Assembly: GCF_000439085.1 (NCBI RefSeq)
Contig: NZ_KE392227.1
Coordinates: 1 to 64,000, forward strand
Origin: Leminorella grimontii ATCC 33999 = DSM 5078
Lineage (GTDB): Bacteria; Pseudomonadota; Gammaproteobacteria; Enterobacterales; Enterobacteriaceae
Direction of reading: 5' to 3'
Length of the DNA stretch: 64,000 bases
Made by a program: the position numbers and the translations under genes. Below the pieces are notes generated by a model. It did not search any database, was not told the origin of the DNA, and saw only the letters and a program-made list of their open reading frames with translations. How positions within the stretch are numbered: the first letter of the stretch is position 1; every line of letters begins with the position of its first letter. Shown piece after piece: positions 19,890 through 29,122 of this stretch.

Positions 19890-20342
19890 TTAAAAGTGGG
19901 GAACAATGTTCGCTTTCTGAATATTGCTCAGAGCAAACATCTCATCTTTACCTTCGACGTTCAGAGTGATGGTTTCACCCTCAACGCCTTTAATCGTACC
20001 GACCCATCTGCGGCGATTTTGTACGCCCATGCGCAGGGTCAGGCTGACTTCTTCACCGATAAAGCGCTCGTAGTGCGCGGCGGTGAACAGCGGTCTGTCC
20101 AAACCGGGGGACGAAACCTCCAGGTTATAGGCCGTCGTGATGGGATCTTCCACGTCCAGCACTGCGCTAACCTGATGGCTGACGTCCGCACAGTCGTCAA
20201 CGGAAATACCGTTTTCGCTGTCAATATAAATGCGCAGCGTCGACATGCGGCCGCGAATAAATTCAATACCGACCAGCTCAAAGCCCAGTGCTTCAACCGG
20301 TGCGCTAATCAGTTCCGTTAACTTTTGCTCTAGCGTGGCCAA
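19890..20342 (-). CDS. rimP: Ribosome maturation factor RimP, TTG start
   Basis: RimP helps mature the 30S subunit. Starting at the TTG at 20342 gives 150 residues ([13 protein letters not shown]...), the E. coli length, and places a GGGGGTGG ribosome site at the right distance. Upstream in-frame GTG (20348) and TTG (20354) codons are possible but lie inside that ribosome site. Recognisable segments are [25 protein letters not shown] and [16 protein letters not shown] rare start codon at this gene is also my recollection for E. coli. It is first in the nusA-infB operon. Confidence 0.95.
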   Translation of the reverse strand: MATLEQKLTELISAPVEALGFELVGIEFIRGRMSTLRIYIDSENGISVDDCADVSHQVSAVLDVEDPITTAYNLEVSSPGLDRPLFTAAHYERFIGEEVSLTLRMGVQNRRRWVGTIKGVEGETITLNVEGKDEMFALSNIQKANIVPHF

Positions 20343-20359
20343 TCCCACCCCCAAGACAT

Positions 20360-20380
20360 AAAAAAAGGGCCTTATAGCCC
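20360..20380 (-). terminator. Terminator-like hairpin in the rimP leader
   Basis: On the reverse strand GGGC / GCCC with a six-base loop is followed by seven T residues, 18 bases before the rimP start. The stem is short. It is the second such signal after the initiator tRNA and may give partial termination before rimP. Confidence 0.5.
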
Positions 20381-20402
20381 AGTGATTTTGCCGTCAAATA
20401 AC

Positions 20403-20436
20403 AAAAAACCCCGCTTTACAAGTCGGGGCTTTTTGC
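20403..20436 (-). terminator. Terminator downstream of initiator tRNA
   Basis: The reverse strand shows AAAAAGCCCCG ... CGGGGTTTTTT with an intervening loop of about ten bases. It lies 115 bases after the tRNA 3' end and probably allows some read-through into rimP-nusA-infB. Confidence 0.85.
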
Positions 20437-20550
20437 AACTGGACCCTGTAAATGACTCAACGCCGTCGCGCTAAATCAGTCTAGTCTCTTTTCAAATAAA
20501 AGCAGCGATACGCCAAGAAGTTTATTATTTAAAAAGAGACCAAGGAAAAC

Positions 20551-20627
<77 letters not shown>

Positions 20628-20641
20628 TCCGAACGATGCGT

Positions 20642-20670
20642 ATAATACGCGACTCGCCTATAAAACGCAA
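20642..20670 (-). promoter_or_regulatory. Promoter of the initiator tRNA
   Basis: TTGCGT and TATTAT are 17 bases apart on the reverse strand; the start of transcription would fall about ten bases before the mature tRNA 5' end. Confidence 0.8.
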
Positions 20671-20847
20671 ATGTTGATAAAGTCGACTCCCTTTGAAAAC
20701 GCCCTGAAGAAATATTTGGCATAAAAGAGCGGATAATATTCGTACTGCGACCGGAATGCGTTATACAAGGCCGCGTTCGGCCCGGTTTTCAGCACCGAAG
20801 CGTAATGATAGTATGACTTCACCCATCTTTTATTTTTGGCGCCCTCA

Positions 20848-21747
20848 ATGTCCTTTACGCTTCGCCAACTCGAATTTTTCGTTACGCTTGCCGATACGGG
20901 GCAAATATCAAAAGCCGCGCTGCGCTGCAACGTGTCGCAGTCGTCAATGACCGTATCTCTCAAAAATCTGGAAGAACAGTGTGAAAGGCAGCTATTTACT
21001 CGGCACGCGAAAGGCATTCGATTAACGAGCGAGGGGGAGCGGCTTTTACGCCACGCTCGGCAAATTCTAAATTCGGCCCAGCTGGCCGTAGCGGACGTTC
21101 GTATGCCTTCAAACGAGCTGCAAGGCCCGCTTCGCTTGGGCGTTACGGAGACGCTGTCGGCCTACATGCTGCCGACGCTGCTCAGCGACATCGCTGCACG
21201 CTTTCCCTCTTTGGAACTTGAGCTGCTGGAGCTACCCTCTACGCCGCTGTTTCAGGCGGTAGAAAACGGCGATGTCGACTTCGCCATTATGCTGATATCC
21301 AACATTACGCTGCCCAAGCGCTGCGAAACGGAGATCTTCTTTCGCTCAACCCGCCGCCTGTGGACCTGCGCGGGCCATCCGCTACAGAACGCGCCGACCA
21401 TTACGCTAAAAGACGTGGCGCAGGAGGACTACCTGCTGCTCGATATGGACGACCATATTCCCATCGTCAACAGCTACTGGGGGAAACAGGGATTGAATCC
21501 CAAAGTCAAATTCGAATCGAGATCGATAGAGGCGGTCAGAAGCATGGTCGCGCTGGGCCTTGGCGTCACGATTTTGTCCGACTTCGTTTATCGCGCCTGG
21601 TCGCTGGAAGGCAACCGCATTATCCGCCGCGACGTAAGCAACGTCATTCCCTCGATGGATATCGGCGCTGTATGGATGAAGGATCGCCCGCTGTCGGGTC
21701 AAGCGAGGATGATGATTGATTTTATACGAGACCAGAGGATTTACTGA
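20848..21747 (+). CDS. LysR-family transcriptional regulator
   Basis: The 299-residue protein (ATG at 20848; the frame stays open to a TTG four codons earlier) begins MSFTLRQLEFFVTLADTGQI, the standard LysR winged-helix start, with recognition helix region VSQSSMTVSLKNLEEQ and a periplasmic-binding-protein-like effector domain from about residue 92. It is divergent from the initiator tRNA and convergent with the DMSO-reductase-like operon. LysR regulators usually control a neighbouring divergent gene; here the divergent neighbour is core, so the target is unknown. It marks the left border of the accessory block. Confidence 0.9.
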   Translation: MSFTLRQLEFFVTLADTGQISKAALRCNVSQSSMTVSLKNLEEQCERQLFTRHAKGIRLTSEGERLLRHARQILNSAQLAVADVRMPSNELQGPLRLGVTETLSAYMLPTLLSDIAARFPSLELELLELPSTPLFQAVENGDVDFAIMLISNITLPKRCETEIFFRSTRRLWTCAGHPLQNAPTITLKDVAQEDYLLLDMDDHIPIVNSYWGKQGLNPKVKFESRSIEAVRSMVALGLGVTILSDFVYRAWSLEGNRIIRRDVSNVIPSMDIGAVWMKDRPLSGQARMMIDFIRDQRIY

Positions 21748-21749
21748 AT

Positions 21750-21783
21750 TTAGAAAAAGAATGGGCCGCGCAAGCGGCCCATG
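21750..21783 (-). terminator. Terminator of the DMSO-reductase-like operon
   Basis: A nine-base-pair stem (ATGGGCCGC / GCGGCCCAT, 21761-21782, loop of four) is followed on the reverse strand by TCTTTTTC. It lies between two converging genes, about 20 bases after the anchor-subunit stop; on the plus strand no T run follows. Confidence 0.8.
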
Positions 21784-21804
21784 AATAACAAAGGGATATA
21801 GACC

Positions 21805-22662
21805 TCAACCGCCTACGCTAAAGAAAGCGTAGCGACCCAGAAGCTCTCCCACAACGGTGACGACCAGCGCCAGAGACAGCAGCCCGCCCGGCAGCGCCTG
21901 ACGCTTTTTAACGGCGTAGTTAACCGTAAGCAGCAGCGCAACCGCCAGCAGCACGTAGCGCCCTATCGTCAACGCTTCGACGTTTGCCGCAGCCGCTGTG
22001 CTGGTAATCCCGACAGACAGGCTGGACGTCAGGCCAGAGGTAGCAACGGCCAGCATTGCAATCACTGCAAGCGTCGCCAGCAAAATCCCCACGATGAACA
22101 GGCGAAGCAGCGACACCGTCAGGCCCGCATCGTCGCTTTCAGCCAACCGGCGCAGAGGCGACTGCATGCAGAGCGCGCCAAGCAGGCTACCCATCATGAG
22201 CGCCGAGCCGTAGAACCCGGCGTAGGTGCCCCAGCCCTGCCACAGGATAAAGCGGCTGTTGTCGTAAATAGCGGACATCACGAAGATATCCGCGACGCCC
22301 GCCAGCGCCGTCAGGGCCAGCAGCGCCGTAGGCACCTTCTTCTTCACCAGCACGACGACCGCCGTTAAAAACAGCAGCGCCATAAACAGCGCGGTGAACA
22401 GGATCTCGCGGCTCATCCACGAACTGGCGACGTGGCTTAAGGTATACAGCGCGTGCATCGGGTTGCCCAGGTGGGTCATCGACGCTAAAAGCCCTATAGC
22501 CCCAATCACCAGCGCGCACAGAATCGCCGGCCTGGCGACGGCCAGCCGCTTGTCGCCGTCCATCCCGCTAAGGGCGAACGTCTGGCAGTACCAGACGGTG
22601 ACGACGCACCCTATCGCAAGCTGCATCAGCAGCGTAAAAATAACTAATGGCCATTCATGCAT
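21805..22662 (-). CDS. DmsC-like membrane anchor subunit
   Basis: This 285-residue protein (DmsC of E. coli has 287) starts MHEWPLVIFTLLMQLAIG and has eight hydrophobic helices. DmsC subunits anchor the reductase to the membrane and oxidise menaquinol. Conserved features include THLGNPMHALYTL, with the histidine implicated in quinol oxidation in E. coli DmsC, and SWMSREI. The start at 22662 lies one base past the DmsB-like stop; an upstream start would overlap DmsB and lacks similarity. Confidence 0.92.
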   Translation of the reverse strand: MHEWPLVIFTLLMQLAIGCVVTVWYCQTFALSGMDGDKRLAVARPAILCALVIGAIGLLASMTHLGNPMHALYTLSHVASSWMSREILFTALFMALLFLTAVVVLVKKKVPTALLALTALAGVADIFVMSAIYDNSRFILWQGWGTYAGFYGSALMMGSLLGALCMQSPLRRLAESDDAGLTVSLLRLFIVGILLATLAVIAMLAVATSGLTSSLSVGITSTAAAANVEALTIGRYVLLAVALLLTVNYAVKKRQALPGGLLSLALVVTVVGELLGRYAFFSVGG

Positions 22663-22663
22663 C

Positions 22664-23215
22664 TCAGTATCTCCGCTGTTTTTTATCGCCAACGACCAGG
22701 TTGGGATGGGTAATTGACGAATCGGGCAACCCTTCGATATTGGCGTTGTCTCCGTACTTTTTGCGCAGCTCGCTGATAGGACCGAAGTCCAGCGCCCGCA
22801 TCGGACAGGCGTCCACGCACGCCGGGTTTTCTCCCTTGGCGCGCAGGCTCAGGCAGGTGTCGCACTTGGTCATCATGCCCAGCGCTTCGTCATACTGAGG
22901 CGCTTCATAAGGGCAAGCCCAGGTGCAGTAACGGCAGCCGACGCACAGGCTGTGGTCGACGACGACGACGCCGTCCTCTTCGCGCTTATGCATCGCCTTG
23001 GTCGGGCAGTGGCTGACGCAGGCCGGCTCGTCGCAGTGGTTACAGGAAATGGAGAGGTGCCAGCGTCTCGGCTTGGGATAGCTTCCCTCTTCAAAGTCAT
23101 AAACCCGACGGAAGTTGCGGCCAACTTCAAGGTCATTCTTATCTTTGCAAGCGATGACACAGGTTTTGCAGCCGATGCATTGCGCGGCGTTAAAATAAAA
23201 TCCGACCTGTTCCAT
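22664..23215 (-). CDS. DmsB-like four-cluster ferredoxin subunit
   Basis: The 183-residue protein carries four cysteine groups for [4Fe-4S] clusters: CIGCKTCVIAC near residue 14, CNHCDEPACVSHCP near 58, CVGCRYCTWACP near 91, and CDTC ... ACVDACP near 117-140. It moves electrons from the anchor to the molybdopterin subunit. It is about 20 residues shorter than E. coli DmsB. It begins two bases after the DmsA-like stop and is tightly coupled to it. Confidence 0.94.
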   Translation of the reverse strand: MEQVGFYFNAAQCIGCKTCVIACKDKNDLEVGRNFRRVYDFEEGSYPKPRRWHLSISCNHCDEPACVSHCPTKAMHKREEDGVVVVDHSLCVGCRYCTWACPYEAPQYDEALGMMTKCDTCLSLRAKGENPACVDACPMRALDFGPISELRKKYGDNANIEGLPDSSITHPNLVVGDKKQRRY

Positions 23216-23217
23216 AC

Positions 23218-25803
23218 TTATTGCTCCTCACCAAAAATAATACGCTGCGGTCTCGCTACGTCCGCAATTAGCGCTTCGCCATGCCACTTCTCTACGTTGC
23301 ACAGCACGGTATTCCAACCGGACGTGCCTAAACCGGTGGCGACCTGCTCGGTAATCGCGTTATCCGCGCCCGCCAGATCGACGCCGTTCTTCTCATCCAG
23401 TTCGAACCAGCTACCGTGCGGCAGGGCGACGACGCCGGGCTTGAGCGTTTCCGTTACCCAGGCCGGGCGCAGCGTTTTACCGGAGGCGCTGGTGATAAGC
23501 ACCGTTTCGCCGTGCTTGATGCCTAAACGAACCGCGTCGGACTTATTAAGGTAGACGGGAGAAGGCCACGCCTCTCGAAGCCACGGAACGTTGTCCAACG
23601 TGCTGTGAGAACGCCTCAGGTAGTGAGGGTTATAAACCTGGAAGGGGTATTTGCTTTTGACCTTGCCCTTCCAGTCGGCGAAGCTTGCTTCGTATCCTTT
23701 AGCCTTCGGCGTATAGGCAGGGATCGGCGGTACTTCGCTCCAGTTGAATTCCTTACTGGCCTTGGTCAGCGCCGGACAGTAGATTTCAAACTTGCCGCTG
23801 CCGGTCTCGCGCGGATGGCCCTCGGGATCGCGCACAAAGTCTTCATAGGCGATGTAACCGTAGTTGTCGCCCTCTTTGCGCATAATCTGATAGCTGCCCT
23901 TTTCAAGGAACGCCTTCAGCGTAATTTTGCCCTGCTGCGCACGTCCGGAGACGCCCCATTCGGCCAGATCCTGCTCGGTGATGGTCAACAGCGGCACCTT
24001 GGTCTTGCCGTCTTCGTCGATGACGTTGGCGCCCTGCAGCGTGTTGAAGAACTGCTGCTTCTCTGAAATCGGGAAGATTTTATCGACGTCGAGGCCAAGA
24101 CGCTTGCCGATCTCTTTGGCTACCCACTGGTCGCTTTTCGCTTCATACAAAGGTTGTACGATATTCACCGCCACGATCAGAACTTCGCGGTTGCTCGGAT
24201 TAAGGATGGTGCCTTCACGCTCCCACTCGGTGGTCACCGGCAGCACAACGTCAGAATACTTGGCGCTGGTGTGCAGTACGTAGGTCGGGGATACGATAAA
24301 CTCCACCTTCTCTCTAAGCAGTGCGATGCCTTCGGTAATGTTGGCGCGAGTTTGCATCGTGGCATTGAAGGTATGGAACATCATCTGAACGTCGATGCGC
24401 TTATCGCCCGCGCCGCGTTGACGGCATACGCCCTCTTTCAGCACTCGGTTGATTTCATTATGGTTAATCGACGTTTTTATCGGATTGGGGAACGACGGTA
24501 GGCCGGTGCCTCCGCCGTTTACCAAACGAGGCCCGCCGTTGCCGGCAGCGTAGTGGCAGCTGACGCCGGTCATTCTGCCCGGACGCCCCATGTGGCCGGT
24601 CATAAATCCCAGGGTTGAAAACGCATGTACCCAGCCTTCGCCGTCATGAATGCGCGCGGGCGCCCAGCCGGTCAGCATCGCGACGCGCTCGGTGCCGCCG
24701 ATCTGTCTTGCCAGGCTGCGGATATCTTCAGGCGATACGCCGCAAATTTCAGACGCCCACTCCGGCGTTTTAGGCTCACGGGTGAAAGTGCCCAGCAGAT
24801 AATCTTTAAAGTTATCGTCCGGATTTGCGCCCGCGGGCATATGGTCTTTATCGAAGCCCACGCAGCAACGGTTCAAGAAGTCCCAGTCGATCAGCGGATT
24901 GGTAGTCGGCTCATCTTCTTCCAGCAGGGCGTACATGATGCCCAGCGCCAGCGCGTGGTCCGTTCCCGGGTTGATGGGAACCCACTGCGCGTCAAGCAGT
25001 TCACTGGTAGCGGTGTAACTCGGGTCGATGCAGATAAAGCGAGCGCCGGCCTTCCTGGCCTGCAGGTAGTTATAGGACGGGCTGCCCGGGCTGCTCCATG
25101 CGGGGTTAGCGCCCCAGAGCACAACCAGCTGCGACTTGCGCAGATCGATACGATCGTTGGCGCCGAACTTGTACCAGCCGTCGTGTACGCCGAGATAGGG
25201 GGACGTATACAGCCAGGCGCCCCAGGAGGTGGTTCCCCAGTCGGACGTATAGCCGCCGTAGTTGGCGTAGACGTTAAAATAGTTGGCCCCGCTGCCGCCG
25301 GTCAGCCAGATGGATTCGTTGCCGTACTTCTCTTTTATCCGCTTGGTTTCGCTCGCAACGATGTCCAGCGCTTCGTCCCAACTGATGCGAACCCACTGGT
25401 CGCGGCCGCGCAGCGATTTATCGCCGCCGCCCGGCGCCCAGTTTTTACGCTTCATCGGATAGCGGATGCGGTCCAAACCAAACACCTGCTTACGCTGAGA
25501 GCGCCCGCGCAGACAGCCGCGCTGCTGCGGGGCATCGGCGGAGTCAGTGTGCGTATCGTCCGTTTTTTGCCGTTCAACGACGCCGCCAACCACCAGCGCC
25601 TTGTTAAGGCAGCGACCGCCGCAGTTATGCCAGCATGCCGCCGGCTTCCAGACGCCAGCCTTATCCGCCGCCGCAGAAGACGGCGCTGCTGCGGTTTCCG
25701 CCCTCAGCCCTCGGCTTAGGGGCAGCGACGCGATTGCCGCTGCGGCAGTGCCCAGCTGTATAAACGTGCGCCTGCTGATACCTGAACGTGATTTATTTGT
25801 CAT
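23218..25803 (-). CDS. DmsA-like molybdopterin oxidoreductase, Tat-exported
   Basis: The 861-residue catalytic subunit has a twin-arginine signal (SRRTFIQLG), a [4Fe-4S] motif CWHNCGGRC with the fourth Cys in RGCLRGRSQR, and molybdo-bis(PGD) binding segments including LVVLWGANPAWSSPGSP and PGTDHALALGIMYAL. Where E. coli DmsA has YGDYSS with its Ser ligand of Mo, this protein reads YGGYTSDWGTTSWG, so a hydroxyl ligand is kept but the surroundings differ. DMSO, TMAO or another S- or N-oxide are possible substrates; none can be fixed from sequence. GGAG precedes the ATG. Order A-B-C is that of dms operons, with a TorD-type chaperone upstream. Confidence 0.9.
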   Translation of the reverse strand: MTNKSRSGISRRTFIQLGTAAAAIASLPLSRGLRAETAAAPSSAAADKAGVWKPAACWHNCGGRCLNKALVVGGVVERQKTDDTHTDSADAPQQRGCLRGRSQRKQVFGLDRIRYPMKRKNWAPGGGDKSLRGRDQWVRISWDEALDIVASETKRIKEKYGNESIWLTGGSGANYFNVYANYGGYTSDWGTTSWGAWLYTSPYLGVHDGWYKFGANDRIDLRKSQLVVLWGANPAWSSPGSPSYNYLQARKAGARFICIDPSYTATSELLDAQWVPINPGTDHALALGIMYALLEEDEPTTNPLIDWDFLNRCCVGFDKDHMPAGANPDDNFKDYLLGTFTREPKTPEWASEICGVSPEDIRSLARQIGGTERVAMLTGWAPARIHDGEGWVHAFSTLGFMTGHMGRPGRMTGVSCHYAAGNGGPRLVNGGGTGLPSFPNPIKTSINHNEINRVLKEGVCRQRGAGDKRIDVQMMFHTFNATMQTRANITEGIALLREKVEFIVSPTYVLHTSAKYSDVVLPVTTEWEREGTILNPSNREVLIVAVNIVQPLYEAKSDQWVAKEIGKRLGLDVDKIFPISEKQQFFNTLQGANVIDEDGKTKVPLLTITEQDLAEWGVSGRAQQGKITLKAFLEKGSYQIMRKEGDNYGYIAYEDFVRDPEGHPRETGSGKFEIYCPALTKASKEFNWSEVPPIPAYTPKAKGYEASFADWKGKVKSKYPFQVYNPHYLRRSHSTLDNVPWLREAWPSPVYLNKSDAVRLGIKHGETVLITSASGKTLRPAWVTETLKPGVVALPHGSWFELDEKNGVDLAGADNAITEQVATGLGTSGWNTVLCNVEKWHGEALIADVARPQRIIFGEEQ

Positions 25804-25869
25804 TAGATACTCCTAACATTGCTTATTGCTCGCTATGTTTTCCATCGTCGTTCTCGTTATTGTTTACTA

Positions 25870-26571
25870 TCATCGTTTACCGTCGAGGTCGGCTTCCTTC
25901 GCCCAGGCGTCATTAAGCCGCCGGGCGTCGTGCTTTAAGAACGGGGGCAGCAAAAGCGCCACGCCGCGATAAAAATCGGTTTGTGCGTGAGTCTGAATGT
26001 TTTGGCAAAACTCATCACAGAACGCCAAAAGATGCTGCGAAAGAAAATCGCACTGCGCGCGCAGGCGCGCGACGGCGCCGTTGAGGGAAACGCCTCTGTG
26101 CAAATCTTCGGCAACGCTTTGGCTTTGCTGAAACATAAAGTCCAGCTCATAGCCAATGTGGTCCGCCGCTTCGTTTTCACCTTCTTCCATCATCCAGCCG
26201 AAAGACTGATAAACGGCCTTTACCTCACGGGTACAGTGCTGAAAAAGCAGCTTATCCTTTGATACGTAGACCGACTCCCAAGGCGGTGCGGGAGGCGTCT
26301 CCGGCCCGATAAACAGGCGGGTGAAGTCCCAGTGCAGGTCTTCAAACGCGGCGTCTCCCGCCGTAAACGCGCTCTGCGACAGCGCGTTTTCTATCATTGT
26401 CAGCGCCGCGTTGAATTCCGCATCCGCTACGGGGGGAAACAGCGATTCGAGATCCTGTTCCCGTAAGAAATTCAACAGTTCCGGCGTCGGCTCCTCGATC
26501 AGAAGCCGCCGAAGGACGTCATAGCCCATCGGGCGCTGTGTGAGATAGTCGTGAACGTCTGAAGTGTTCAT
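25870..26571 (-). CDS. TorD/DmsD-family chaperone
   Basis: This 233-residue all-helical protein contains FEDLHWDFTRLFIGPETPPAPPWESVY, where the FxRLFxGP...PPWESVY segment is the hallmark of the TorD/DmsD/NarJ superfamily. These cytoplasmic chaperones bind the Tat signal of one molybdoenzyme and aid cofactor insertion. The gene sits 66 bases upstream of the DmsA-like gene in the same direction, so that enzyme is its likely client. The last 40 residues are variable. Confidence 0.92.
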   Translation of the reverse strand: MNTSDVHDYLTQRPMGYDVLRRLLIEEPTPELLNFLREQDLESLFPPVADAEFNAALTMIENALSQSAFTAGDAAFEDLHWDFTRLFIGPETPPAPPWESVYVSKDKLLFQHCTREVKAVYQSFGWMMEEGENEAADHIGYELDFMFQQSQSVAEDLHRGVSLNGAVARLRAQCDFLSQHLLAFCDEFCQNIQTHAQTDFYRGVALLLPPFLKHDARRLNDAWAKEADLDGKR

Positions 26572-26582
26572 GGTCGTATCCT

Positions 26583-27905
26583 TTAAATCTCTGAAAATAC
26601 GAAAGTGGACGGCGTGGCGTACTGCAACTGCACTTCTTTGATATCGAACTCGGTGGCCGAGTACTGCTCGATAACGTTAAGAGAAAGGCAGATTTCTACG
26701 TCCAACCGTTCGAGTAAAGCGATAGAAGAGGGATGAAACTGTACGAAGCCGCGCTTAACGTCGCGCCTTATGGGCCGTTTATGTTCGGTAAGAATGGCCG
26801 CCACGCCGTCGGCCTGTCGGCCAAAAACCTTGGCGCACTTCAGGAAATAGTCTTTCTCGGAGAAGAAGTAGGTATCGCCGACGTCCGCATCGACGTTTTG
26901 CTGATAAACCTGCCCGGTATGCTTATTTTCCAGGGAGCAGTAGTGGACGCCTATCGATAGCCCCTTCTCCAGCGTAAACAGCATGAGCCTGAGCGCCGCG
27001 TTTTCGCTATCCGCGATAGCCAGACCGCCGGCGTACCAGTAGTTGTAATACACCTGATACGGCGGCGACTTCAGGGAAAATCCACGTTCACGAAACGCCT
27101 GCGCGTTGTTTAACGGAAAGCAGAATTCCAGCAGGTTAATGCCGTCGACGCCAATATCATCAAGCTCGCACAGCAGATCGCGCATTCTGTCGTCGCTGCC
27201 GGGGATAATGGGCATCTCCACCATCACCGAAGGGATATGCGCTCTGGCCAATCGAATACGCCTGAGCACCCGCGCCTGCTTTTCTAACGAGTCGTCAATT
27301 TTTATGCTGAAGCGGATCTCGTTTAGGCCCGACGCCTTTAGCCGCTCTACCGTTTCAAGATCGAGCGGATCGCCTGCGGTATAAAGGCGGGAATGGATAT
27401 TCGGAAAGCTGTCGCGCAGGCGGTTAAAAAAGCTTACCGTCGCATCCTTATACAGCAAAGGCTCGCCGCCGGTCAGCGCGCCGTAGCTCAGCACGGCTCC
27501 GCTTTCGGCGATGTGCTGGACTTCCTGCTCCGCCTGACGAAAGTGGTTTTGGTAGTAGTCGTAGTCCTGCTGGTTGGGGTTAAAGCAGAAATAGCAGTCG
27601 CGATGGCACTTCAAAGAGAGAAAGGTGGTATGACTAGCTTCCCCGGTTCGACAGGCGATGCAGGCATCCGAAATCCAGTTAACGTGAATGCTTTTATCGC
27701 CGTTGGCAAAAACGGCGCCCTCGGCGCGCAGCCGTGCCCGAAGCGCTGCGTTCTCACGGGCCGAGGCCTCCGGCATTTCAAAATCAAGGCCGAATTGCTC
27801 CACGGCCTTAAGCGTATTCTTTTCGATATCCACATACTGCCTGGCATAGTCGGCAAAGTCGGGATCTTTGATACAGTCAAAGGAATCAAGGTGAATGGCT
27901 TTCAT
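26583..27905 (-). CDS. Radical SAM protein of unknown function
   Basis: The 440-residue protein has the radical SAM cluster motif CHRDCYFC near residue 102 and the following GALTGGEPLLY, KIDDS and MVEMPIIPG segments of a partial TIM barrel that binds S-adenosylmethionine. An extra pair, CIAC, lies about 20 residues before the radical SAM motif, and further cysteines occur at FCFPLNN, HYCSLENKH and LKCAKVFG, so a second cluster is conceivable. GGAGG precedes the ATG. It lies between a polyferredoxin and the TorD-like chaperone in an apparent operon ending in dmsABC-like genes. I do not recognise the subfamily; roles in cofactor or protein modification for the reductase are speculation. Confidence 0.85.
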   Translation of the reverse strand: MKAIHLDSFDCIKDPDFADYARQYVDIEKNTLKAVEQFGLDFEMPEASARENAALRARLRAEGAVFANGDKSIHVNWISDACIACRTGEASHTTFLSLKCHRDCYFCFNPNQQDYDYYQNHFRQAEQEVQHIAESGAVLSYGALTGGEPLLYKDATVSFFNRLRDSFPNIHSRLYTAGDPLDLETVERLKASGLNEIRFSIKIDDSLEKQARVLRRIRLARAHIPSVMVEMPIIPGSDDRMRDLLCELDDIGVDGINLLEFCFPLNNAQAFRERGFSLKSPPYQVYYNYWYAGGLAIADSENAALRLMLFTLEKGLSIGVHYCSLENKHTGQVYQQNVDADVGDTYFFSEKDYFLKCAKVFGRQADGVAAILTEHKRPIRRDVKRGFVQFHPSSIALLERLDVEICLSLNVIEQYSATEFDIKEVQLQYATPSTFVFSEI

Positions 27906-27917
27906 TTTATTCCTCCG

Positions 27918-28850
27918 TCACTGTGGGAAATTGAGGCTGTTCATGCCGATGCGCTGGGTCGAAAAGCGCAGCCGCTCGCGCACGACGCAGGCCGGGCAGA
28001 GATGTTCATCGGGGCTCAACGACGGGTAGCGCCGCTGACAGCGCGGGCAGAGCGCCGCATGGAACGCGTACGATGAGACGGCGCTTTCCTTAACGTCCGG
28101 CCGAACGCTCAGCGCCTCTTCAGGGCAGCTCGCTTCGCAAAGCCGACACCCGACGCATTTCCCCGTATCGACAGAGAACTGCCGGTCCTGGTAATGAAAC
28201 ACGCCCGCAGGGCATAGCTGCAGGCAGCTGCCGCAAAGGGAGCAGCGCTCGGTAGAGACGTCGATACTGAACTGCTGGTAGGGTTTAAAAACCTCCGCCA
28301 GCGAAATATTTTTAGGCAGTTCGTCCTGCTTTAAATATCTCTGGATTAATCCAATGCCGAGTAAACGACGTCGTTTTATTGCGCTATCCTCTCGTTTAAA
28401 ATAAGAATCATTATTATTTAAGGAGGGAGAAATAATGGAAAATGGCGGCTTGTTTATAGAATGTAAAAACGTGTTGGCTTCTTCGACAATATTCATCCAT
28501 GACGGATGGCTTTCGTCGAGAATAAGGGTGCGATAGCCTTCATGATAATAAAGCAGCAGCTCTTTTAGCGAAGGAATGGATTCACCGTCCTGATATAAAC
28601 GCTCATCCTCGGCGCGACGCTGCGGCATTGGCCCTTCTATGGCCATCACCGGACAGGCGAATACGCATCCGCCGCACCGGGTACAGGCTTCCGCCTTCAC
28701 CGCTACGGTTTCATTTTCCGTAAGAGACAGGGCATGATGTTCACAATAATCAATACACTGCCGACAGGTTGCGCGTTTACTTTTATGCCGAATACAGTCT
28801 GATGTGACTAAAACCGTACCGCTTAGAAACGTGTTGATAGCATACTCCAC
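27918..28850 (-). CDS. Polyferredoxin with C-terminal zinc ribbon, GTG start
   Basis: The 310-residue protein has four Cys groups in two pairs: CRQCIDYC (about residue 29) and CTRCGGCVFACP (57), then, after a helical middle of about 120 residues, CSLCGSCLQLCP (201) and CVGCRLCEASCP (231). A CPRC ... CPAC pair near 270-287 looks like a zinc ribbon. No signal peptide or membrane helix is visible, so it is probably cytoplasmic. The start codon is GTG with only a weak ribosome site. It is first in the operon, 13 bases before the radical SAM gene, and may feed electrons to it. No closer family recognised. Confidence 0.82.
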   Translation of the reverse strand: MEYAINTFLSGTVLVTSDCIRHKSKRATCRQCIDYCEHHALSLTENETVAVKAEACTRCGGCVFACPVMAIEGPMPQRRAEDERLYQDGESIPSLKELLLYYHEGYRTLILDESHPSWMNIVEEANTFLHSINKPPFSIISPSLNNNDSYFKREDSAIKRRRLLGIGLIQRYLKQDELPKNISLAEVFKPYQQFSIDVSTERCSLCGSCLQLCPAGVFHYQDRQFSVDTGKCVGCRLCEASCPEEALSVRPDVKESAVSSYAFHAALCPRCQRRYPSLSPDEHLCPACVVRERLRFSTQRIGMNSLNFPQ

Positions 28851-29122
28851 GGCGCTGCTTGGTAATATAAACTGTTATAAAAATAAAAAATAAAAGCTAA
28901 TTAAAATTAACTTTTTTAACAATGAAGGCGTATAATTAATTATTATGTTATTAAAATGTAACGATGGCTATTTATTACAATAACTCTATCGGGGGAATAC
29001 TATTCTCGCACTTTTCGTAATGCCAATATAATTTTCACATATTGCATTATTTATTTTATCTATATTGCGATCTGGGTATTTACTTGTAATTGACGGTAAG
29101 AAATTATGGCGGCAGGCTGAGG
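28851..29122. other. AT-rich upstream region of the polyferredoxin operon
   Basis: About 270 bases of A/T-rich DNA precede the six-gene reductase operon. It must hold the promoter, but I could not single out convincing -35/-10 elements or a good FNR or NarL site on the reverse strand. No reading frame of note. Confidence 0.4.

Noticed and set aside
24625-25719. A 364-codon plus-strand frame opposite the DmsA-like gene
   Set aside because: It is a shadow of the GC-rich reductase gene on the other strand; translation shows no domain or signal.
23218-25803. Naming the reductase subunits dmsABC outright
   Set aside because: The surroundings of the Mo-ligand serine differ from E. coli DmsA and the operon carries extra genes, so the substrate is open.
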